Assembly (NCBI RefSeq): GCF_016859125.1
Contig: NZ_CP069338.1
Span: 9,551,501 to 9,615,500, forward strand
Source of the DNA: Archangium violaceum
GTDB taxonomy: Bacteria; Myxococcota; Myxococcia; Myxococcales; Myxococcaceae
Reading direction: 5' to 3'
Length of the DNA: 64,000 nt
The translations under genes were made by a program, and so were the position numbers. Position 1 is the stretch's first letter. Every line of letters begins with the position of its first letter. Below, piece after piece: positions 61,093 through 64,000 of the stretch. The notes beneath the pieces are model-generated. The model ran no database searches and was not told the origin of the DNA. It saw only the letters and a list, made by a program, of their open reading frames with translations.

Positions 61093-61875
61093 ATGGACGT
61101 CGGCCAGTACCTTCAGCGGATTGGTTACGCGGGGCCTCACGTGCCTGGGCTGGATACCCTGCGCGCGCTGCATCGTCGTCACATCGAATCCGTTCCTTTC
61201 GAGAACCTCGACATCCACAGCCAGCGGCCCATCGTCCTCGACGAGGCGGCCTTCTTCGACAAGCTCATCCGGCAGCGCCGAGGCGGGTTCTGCTACGAGC
61301 TGAACGGCCTGTTCGCCGCGCTCCTGCGCAAGCTGGGCTTCCAGGTGACGTACCTGTCGGGGCGGGTGTCCTCGGATGGCGTCCAGGACAACGGCCCCGA
61401 ATTCGATCACCTCCTCCTGGAAGTCACGTGGGACGGCTCCTGGCTCGTCGACGTGGGCTTCGGTGACGCCTTCGCGGATCCACTTCCGCTCATACCGGGG
61501 CAGTGGGCCTCGCAAGGGAAGATGTTCCGCCTGGAGCAGCGGGGCGGCGATTGGGCACTCTCACAAGAGCAACCGGAGGGCACGTGGCGGCTCCTCTATG
61601 TGTTCTCGCGTGTACCGAGACGGTTGGAGGAATTCTCGGAGATGTGCCTCTACCACCAGACCTCTCCGGACTCCTTCTTTCGCAAGAATCGGCTCTGCAC
61701 GCGAAAGACAGCCACGGGCAGGGTGACCTTGAGCGGGCAGCGCCTCATCATCACGGAGGCGGGGTTGCGTAGGGTGCGGATCCTCGAGATGGAGGAGGAC
61801 GTCGAGCAGGCCCTGCTCGAACATTTCGGCATCCCTCGAGGGGTCCTCAACAACTCCTCGTGGCCTCCCTCGTAG
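61093..61875 (+). CDS. Arylamine N-acetyltransferase
   Basis: 260 aa with GGGGGAG before ATG 61093. The catalytic triad is complete: Cys67 in RRGGFCYELN, His106 in FDHLLLEV, Asp120 in VDVGFGDAF. It transfers acetyl from acetyl-CoA to arylamines or hydrazines; related enzymes also close amide bonds in some natural-product pathways, but no polyketide genes are nearby. Cytoplasmic. Convergent with the UDP-glucose dehydrogenase gene. Confidence 0.93.
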   Translation: MDVGQYLQRIGYAGPHVPGLDTLRALHRRHIESVPFENLDIHSQRPIVLDEAAFFDKLIRQRRGGFCYELNGLFAALLRKLGFQVTYLSGRVSSDGVQDNGPEFDHLLLEVTWDGSWLVDVGFGDAFADPLPLIPGQWASQGKMFRLEQRGGDWALSQEQPEGTWRLLYVFSRVPRRLEEFSEMCLYHQTSPDSFFRKNRLCTRKTATGRVTLSGQRLIITEAGLRRVRILEMEEDVEQALLEHFGIPRGVLNNSSWPPS

Positions 61876-61886
61876 CAGGCGCTGCC

Positions 61887-63188
61887 CTACGGCCGCCCGA
61901 TGCCGGTGTACCAGAATCCGAGGGCGCGCAGTTCCTGGGGCTCCCAGATGTTGCGACCGTCGAGGAGCGTGGGCGTGCGCATGAGGCGTTTGATCCGCTC
62001 GAAGTCCGGCCGCCGGTACTCCTGCCACTCGGTGAGGAGCGCGAGGGCATCCGCGCCCTCGAGGGCCTCGTACATGTTCTCGCAGTACGTGATGCGGTCG
62101 CCGAGGACCGCTCGCACGTTGTTCATGGCCTCCGGGTCGTGCGCGCGCACCTTCGCGCCGGCCTCGAGCAACTCGCGGATCAGCACGAGCGCGGGGGCCT
62201 CGCGGATGTCGTCGGTCTGGGGCTTGAACGCGAGCCCCCACACCGCCACCGTCCGGCCCTCGAGCGCTCCGTCCAGGTGACGGCGGAGCTTCTCGAACAG
62301 CAGCCGCTTCTGCCGCTTGTTCACGGACTCGACCGCGCGCACCACCTCGAGATCGTGCCCCGCCCCCTGCGCGATCTGGATCAGCGCGGAGATGTCCTTG
62401 GGGAAGCACGAGCCGCCGAAGCCCGCGCCCGGGTACAGGAACCTGGGGCCGATGCGCGGATCCGCGCCCACGGCCTTGCGCACCCGTTCGATGTCCGCGC
62501 CCAGCTTCTCGCTGAGCACGGCCAGGTCGTTCATGAACGAGATGCGCGTCGCGAGCATCGCGTTGGCCGCGTACTTGGTCAGCTCGGCCGAGCGCGCGTC
62601 CATCTCGTGGATGTCTTCGCTCGTGCGGACCAGTGGGGTGTACAGGGTCCGCAGCACCTCGAGCGCTCGCGCGTTGTTCGAGCCGATCACCACGCGATCC
62701 GGCTTCAGGAAGTCCTCGATCGCCGCGCCCTCCTTCAAGAACTCCGGGTTGGAGGCGACGCCGAAGGGCTGATCCGTGTGACGGCGGATGCGCTCCTCGA
62801 TGCGATCGGCGGTGCCCACGGGCACGGTGCTCTTGGTGACCACCACCTTGAAGCCGTTCAGGTTCTTCCCGAGGGTCTCCGCGACCGCGAAGACGGCGGA
62901 CAGATCCGCGGAGCCGTCCGCCGCGGGCGGCGTGCCCACGGCGATGATGACGACCTCGGCGGCGCGGATCGCGGTGGCGAGGTCCGTCGAGAAGGTCAGG
63001 CGCCCGGCCTTGACGTTGGTCTCGATGAGGGCGTCGAGCCCGGGCTCGTAGATGGGGACCTCGCCGCGCTTCAGGCGCGCGATCTTCGTCTCATCGACGT
63101 CCACGCAGACGACGTCATTCCCGATGTCCGCGAACCCCACACCGGCCACCAGGCCGACGTAACCCGTTCCAATGACTGCAAGTCGCAT
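61887..63188 (-). CDS. UDP-glucose 6-dehydrogenase
   Basis: 433 aa. Rossmann motif IGTGYVGLVAG, EVPIYEPGLDALI, NPEFLKEGAAIEDFLKPDRV, and the catalytic Cys261 in GFGGSCFPKD; the C-terminal UDP-binding domain has WGLAFKPQTDDIREAPAL. It oxidises UDP-glucose to UDP-glucuronate for exopolysaccharide or lipopolysaccharide. The length is normal. A perfect hairpin CGCTGAC-GACC-GTCAGCG (63217-63234) lies just upstream. Confidence 0.95.
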   Translation of the reverse strand: MRLAVIGTGYVGLVAGVGFADIGNDVVCVDVDETKIARLKRGEVPIYEPGLDALIETNVKAGRLTFSTDLATAIRAAEVVIIAVGTPPAADGSADLSAVFAVAETLGKNLNGFKVVVTKSTVPVGTADRIEERIRRHTDQPFGVASNPEFLKEGAAIEDFLKPDRVVIGSNNARALEVLRTLYTPLVRTSEDIHEMDARSAELTKYAANAMLATRISFMNDLAVLSEKLGADIERVRKAVGADPRIGPRFLYPGAGFGGSCFPKDISALIQIAQGAGHDLEVVRAVESVNKRQKRLLFEKLRRHLDGALEGRTVAVWGLAFKPQTDDIREAPALVLIRELLEAGAKVRAHDPEAMNNVRAVLGDRITYCENMYEALEGADALALLTEWQEYRRPDFERIKRLMRTPTLLDGRNIWEPQELRALGFWYTGIGRP

Positions 63189-63216
63189 GTGTCTTCCCGT
63201 GGTGCTTGAAGCGTTC

Positions 63217-63234
63217 CGCTGACGACCGTCAGCG
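63217..63234. terminator. Hairpin between MFS and UDP-glucose dehydrogenase genes
   Basis: Perfect 7-bp arms CGCTGAC/GTCAGCG with a GACC loop, 27 bp after the MFS stop codon on the minus strand. No U tract, so it may be a weak terminator or a control element for the dehydrogenase gene. Confidence 0.4.
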
Positions 63235-63260
63235 TGTGATTGCGGAGAGGTGAGGGGGGC

Positions 63261-64000
63261 CTACTCGCTCGCCAACGAAGGCTCCGGAGCGGTGGCTTTG
63301 CGCAGTGGGATCTCGCGGGTGAACAAGGCGAGGAGCAGTGCGCACAGCCCCACGAGCAGTGCCCAATCATAGACGCGCGTCACGGCCTTGGTGAATGACA
63401 GGCGCACCGCCTGCTCGCCTGCGCGACCGAGCTCGAGCACCCGCGCTTCCTCCCGCGTGAGCGCTTCCTCGTTGGCGCCGGGCTCGCGTCGCAGGGTGTC
63501 GTAGTGCGCGCGGACCTCGTCCGCGATGCGCGCGCTGGCCGAGCCCTGACCTGCGCCAGGGCTCTCCTCCGACACTCCGCCTCTCTGGAGGCTCTCCGTA
63601 TCGAACCAGCGATCGAACCGCTCGTGCATGGCCACGGGCAGCTCCGCGCGCACGGGCCCGAGCGTGTCCGTGAGCGCATGAGCCAGCGACGTGGTGAGGA
63701 TGATGCCGAAGACCGCGCTGCCCAGGGCCTGTCCGAGCTGCTGGAAGAACTGCCGGCCCGCCGTGGCGGTACCCACCTGATGTGGCGGCACGGCGTTCTG
63801 GATGGACAGGGTGAGCATCGGGAGCACGGGGCCCATGCCGCAGCCGAAGACGAAGGTGCTCACGCCAATGTCCCAGAGGGTGCTCTCCGCCGTGAGCGTG
63901 CTCAGCAGGAACAGCCCCAGGCACAGCAGCACGAGGCCCACCACGATGACCCCCTTGTAGCGACCGGTGCGGCTCACCAGTCGCGCCGTCAGGAGCGAGG
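63261..64000 (-). CDS. MFS drug-efflux transporter, 14-span type (5' partial)
   Basis: The frame is open to the right edge, so the N-terminal half is outside the window; about 246 residues are visible. It shows C-terminal spans (GVIVVGLVLLCLGLFLLSTL, WALLVGLCALLLALF), the motif MGPVLPMLTLSIQNAVPPHQ and the VGTATAGRQFFQQLGQALGS signature of DHA2/EmrB-type proton-coupled efflux pumps. A long polar loop (residues 110-195 of the visible part) is Glu/Arg-rich. Substrate unknown. Confidence 0.85.
   Translation of the reverse strand, partial: SLLTARLVSRTGRYKGVIVVGLVLLCLGLFLLSTLTAESTLWDIGVSTFVFGCGMGPVLPMLTLSIQNAVPPHQVGTATAGRQFFQQLGQALGSAVFGIILTTSLAHALTDTLGPVRAELPVAMHERFDRWFDTESLQRGGVSEESPGAGQGSASARIADEVRAHYDTLRREPGANEEALTREEARVLELGRAGEQAVRLSFTKAVTRVYDWALLVGLCALLLALFTREIPLRKATAPEPSLASE

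Overview
The window looks like chromosomal DNA from a fruiting myxobacterium of the Cystobacterineae (Archangium, Cystobacter, Hyalangium or a relative). The evidence is very high GC with strong G/C bias at third codon positions, many secreted lipoproteins with Asp/Gly/Thr-rich linkers after the lipobox Cys, a MYXO-CTERM-like sorting tail, DUF4215 Cys-rich repeats with a fibro-slime domain, a 17-copy ELWxTDGTxxGT repeat protein, and a PilT-like motor ATPase. The genus is not fixed by the sequence alone.

Layout. 1-6.6 kb: the end of an Hsp20 gene, a repeat lipoprotein, and a coupled GH3/GH128 glycosidase pair. 6.6-13.7 kb: an MFS gene, a repeat-filled intergenic kilobase with a gene remnant, a fibro-slime lipoprotein, a type-B carboxylesterase and an NPP1/Vps62-like lipoprotein. 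13.77-15.14 kb: a 1213-bp duplication-insertion that copies the first 37 codons of a SWIM-SNF2 helicase and carries a lipoprotein gene; the intact helicase follows (15.0-18.1 kb). 18-22 kb: START-domain, 2OG-Fe(II) oxygenase and glucose/sorbosone-dehydrogenase-like genes. 22-30 kb: a protease region with an M4 metalloprotease ending in a dockerin, coupled to an Ig plus cohesin-like lipoprotein, then an M35-like metalloprotease followed by a free-standing copy of its own prodomain. 30-34.5 kb: TesB thioesterase, a strikingly AT-rich island, and a ThiY-like ABC importer operon. 34.5-38.6 kb: ankyrin protein, periplasmic catalase and a sigma54-dependent activator sharing a GGCAACG-N6-CGT operator. 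38.6-41.6 kb: TetR plus an ABC-2 exporter. 41.6-43.3 kb: a lipoprotein and a Cys-rich outer-membrane barrel.

43.9-49.2 kb is a type VI secretion cargo module with every gene overlapping or abutting the next: DUF2169, an active-site-less thiolase-fold protein, a PAAR-like (DUF4150) effector with an unrecognised Cys-rich C-terminal toxin, a putative immunity protein and a TIGR02270-family protein. GC content falls sharply across the toxin/immunity junction, as expected for an exchanged polymorphic toxin cassette.

49.2-64 kb is mostly housekeeping and envelope: ValS, a PilT-like ATPase with its small partner, an MFS gene, a polyprenyl diphosphate synthase coupled to a GbsR/MarR regulator, a GGCT-like protein, a tRNA-like remnant abutting a frameshifted and truncated GNAT pseudogene, an FAD amine-oxidase-like lipoprotein, arylamine N-acetyltransferase, UDP-glucose dehydrogenase, and an MFS efflux pump cut by the window edge.

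The observations most worth a second look are the helicase 5'-end duplication with cargo, the T6SS toxin module, the dockerin/cohesin-like protease pair, the M35 protease with stand-alone prodomain, and the shared operator around the catalase regulator. No rRNA genes, complete tRNA genes, CRISPR arrays or transposase genes were seen.
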